From positions 1 through 5,983 of the forward strand of contig VGPA01000086.1 of assembly GCA_016875665.1 (NCBI GenBank): a DNA stretch of 5,983 bases. The letters run 5' to 3'. This DNA comes from Chloroflexota bacterium (GTDB lineage: Bacteria > Chloroflexota > Limnocylindria > P2-11E). The translations under genes and the position numbers were made by a program. The notes below the pieces were generated by a model that saw nothing but the letters and a program-made list of their open reading frames with translations, had not been told where the DNA came from and made no database searches. Shown here piece after piece: positions 5,299 through 5,983 of this stretch; the first letter of the stretch is position 1; each line of letters starts with the position of its first letter.

Positions 5299-5983
5299 CT
5301 AGAACGAGCCGGTGCGCGGGTTCGGCGCGATCGTTCTGCCCGCGAGGTCCTGCACGTCCTGCACCTGGATCGTGCCGGTCGACGATCCCCACAGGCCCCC
5401 GGCGCTGCACGTGATGGTCCAGGTCACGGCGTCGGTGGACGCCGTGATGTCGGCGGTGCCGCTCGTGCAGACGCCGGCGTTGCCGTAGCCGTTCGCGCTG
5501 TTGTTCACGACGTAGTGCTGGACGTTGCCGGCCGAGCCGGTGACGCCCGCCCCGCCGCCCTTCATCGCCTCGCTGTAGACGATGGTCAGGACCGTCGTGC
5601 TGTTCCGGGTGACGCTGGTGATGGTGGGCGACGTCGAGTCCGTCACCGTCACCGGGATGTTGCTCGGGTTGAGCGAGAGCGCGTTTCCGGACTGGTCCGT
5701 GGCGGAGCTCACGGTCAGCGTGTACGTACCCGCCGGCACGAGAGTGGCCCAGGTGAGCACGACCGACTTGCAGTCGCGGGACACCTGCACCCCCGTCGCC
5801 AGGGCGATCTGCGTGTTGAGGCTCGAGCTGCCGGCGTTGGTGCTGGTGATCGTGTAGTTCGCCTTGCGGTCGATGCCGGCACCGGTCGTGGTCGGCGGGG
5901 TCACGCTGCCGCCGCCGCAGGTCGCGGTGGTGACGTTCATCGCCTTGCTGTAGGCCACGCTGAGCGTGGTCTGGGTCGCGCTG
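5299..5983 (-). CDS. C-terminal part of a secreted/surface protein with Big_5/SbsA-like Ig repeats (5' end outside window)
   Basis: About 227 C-terminal residues are visible, ending at the TAG at 5301-5299; the frame stays open past the right edge. The sequence is Ser/Thr/Gly-rich, low in charged residues and beta-strand-like. It holds two copies of a roughly 100-residue Ig-like unit of the Big_5/SbsA type found in bacterial extracellular proteins. The unit hallmarks recur: VAYSKAM and IVYSEAM near the start of each, and GTYTLTVSSATDQSGNAL and GTIQVQDVQDLAGRTI near the end. TDSTSPTITSV links them. Each unit has two cysteines (TATCGGG and SRDCKS; GVCTSG and TITCSA), possibly a disulfide. The chain ends just after the last repeat (RTGSF), with no LPXTG, transmembrane segment or sorting domain visible. 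Adhesive, structural or carbohydrate-related roles are all possible, and any catalytic domain and the signal peptide would lie off the window. The GTG at 5958 is internal. Confidence 0.85.
   Translation of the reverse strand, partial: SATQTTLSVAYSKAMNVTTATCGGGSVTPPTTTGAGIDRKANYTITSTNAGSSSLNTQIALATGVQVSRDCKSVVLTWATLVPAGTYTLTVSSATDQSGNALSLNPSNIPVTVTDSTSPTITSVTRNSTTVLTIVYSEAMKGGGAGVTGSAGNVQHYVVNNSANGYGNAGVCTSGTADITASTDAVTWTITCSAGGLWGSSTGTIQVQDVQDLAGRTIAPNPRTGSF

Noticed and set aside
1..5983. tRNA genes, CRISPR arrays, toxin-antitoxin or defence modules
   Set aside because: No cloverleaf-like sequence, no spaced direct-repeat array and no credible small gene pair is visible on either strand.

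Overview
The window is bacterial and very GC-rich (roughly two-thirds or more G+C by eye). Gene packing is dense, with an ATGA stop/start overlap, a 3-bp gap between cotranscribed genes, a GTG start and purine-rich Shine-Dalgarno sites. AspRS has the bacterial architecture, with an inserted GAD domain. A Chloroflexota- or actinobacteria-like high-GC lineage would fit, but nothing here fixes the phylum.

Layout, left to right. (1) Bases 1-806 are the 3' part of an IS3-family insertion sequence: the orfB DDE transposase, which enters from off the left edge, and a right end that resembles the IS6110 type. (2) Bases 807-952 are a short non-coding gap with one imperfect stem-loop. (3) Bases 953-4075, minus strand, are a two-gene operon, hisS then aspS, encoding histidyl- and aspartyl-tRNA synthetases. 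(4) Bases 4076-4188 are a divergent intergenic region with two short perfect palindromes. (5) Bases 4189-5237, plus strand, are two overlapping paralogous cyclophilin-type peptidyl-prolyl isomerases, the first without a signal peptide and the second a predicted lipoprotein. (6) Bases 5247-5274 are a strong 12-bp hairpin serving as terminator between convergent genes. (7) Bases 5299-5983, minus strand, are the C-terminal end of a large secreted or surface protein built from Big_5/SbsA-type Ig-like repeats, running off the right edge.

The genes group as translation (hisS-aspS), protein folding on both sides of the membrane (the cyclophilin pair), an extracellular repeat protein and a mobile element. 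I see no obviously new multi-gene system. The most noteworthy points are a HisRS that lacks residues normally near-invariant in class II motifs 2 and 3, an AspRS with the residues expected of a non-discriminating (Asp/Asn) enzyme, the palindromes between the divergent operons, and the cytosolic/exported cyclophilin pair that appears to come from a tandem duplication.
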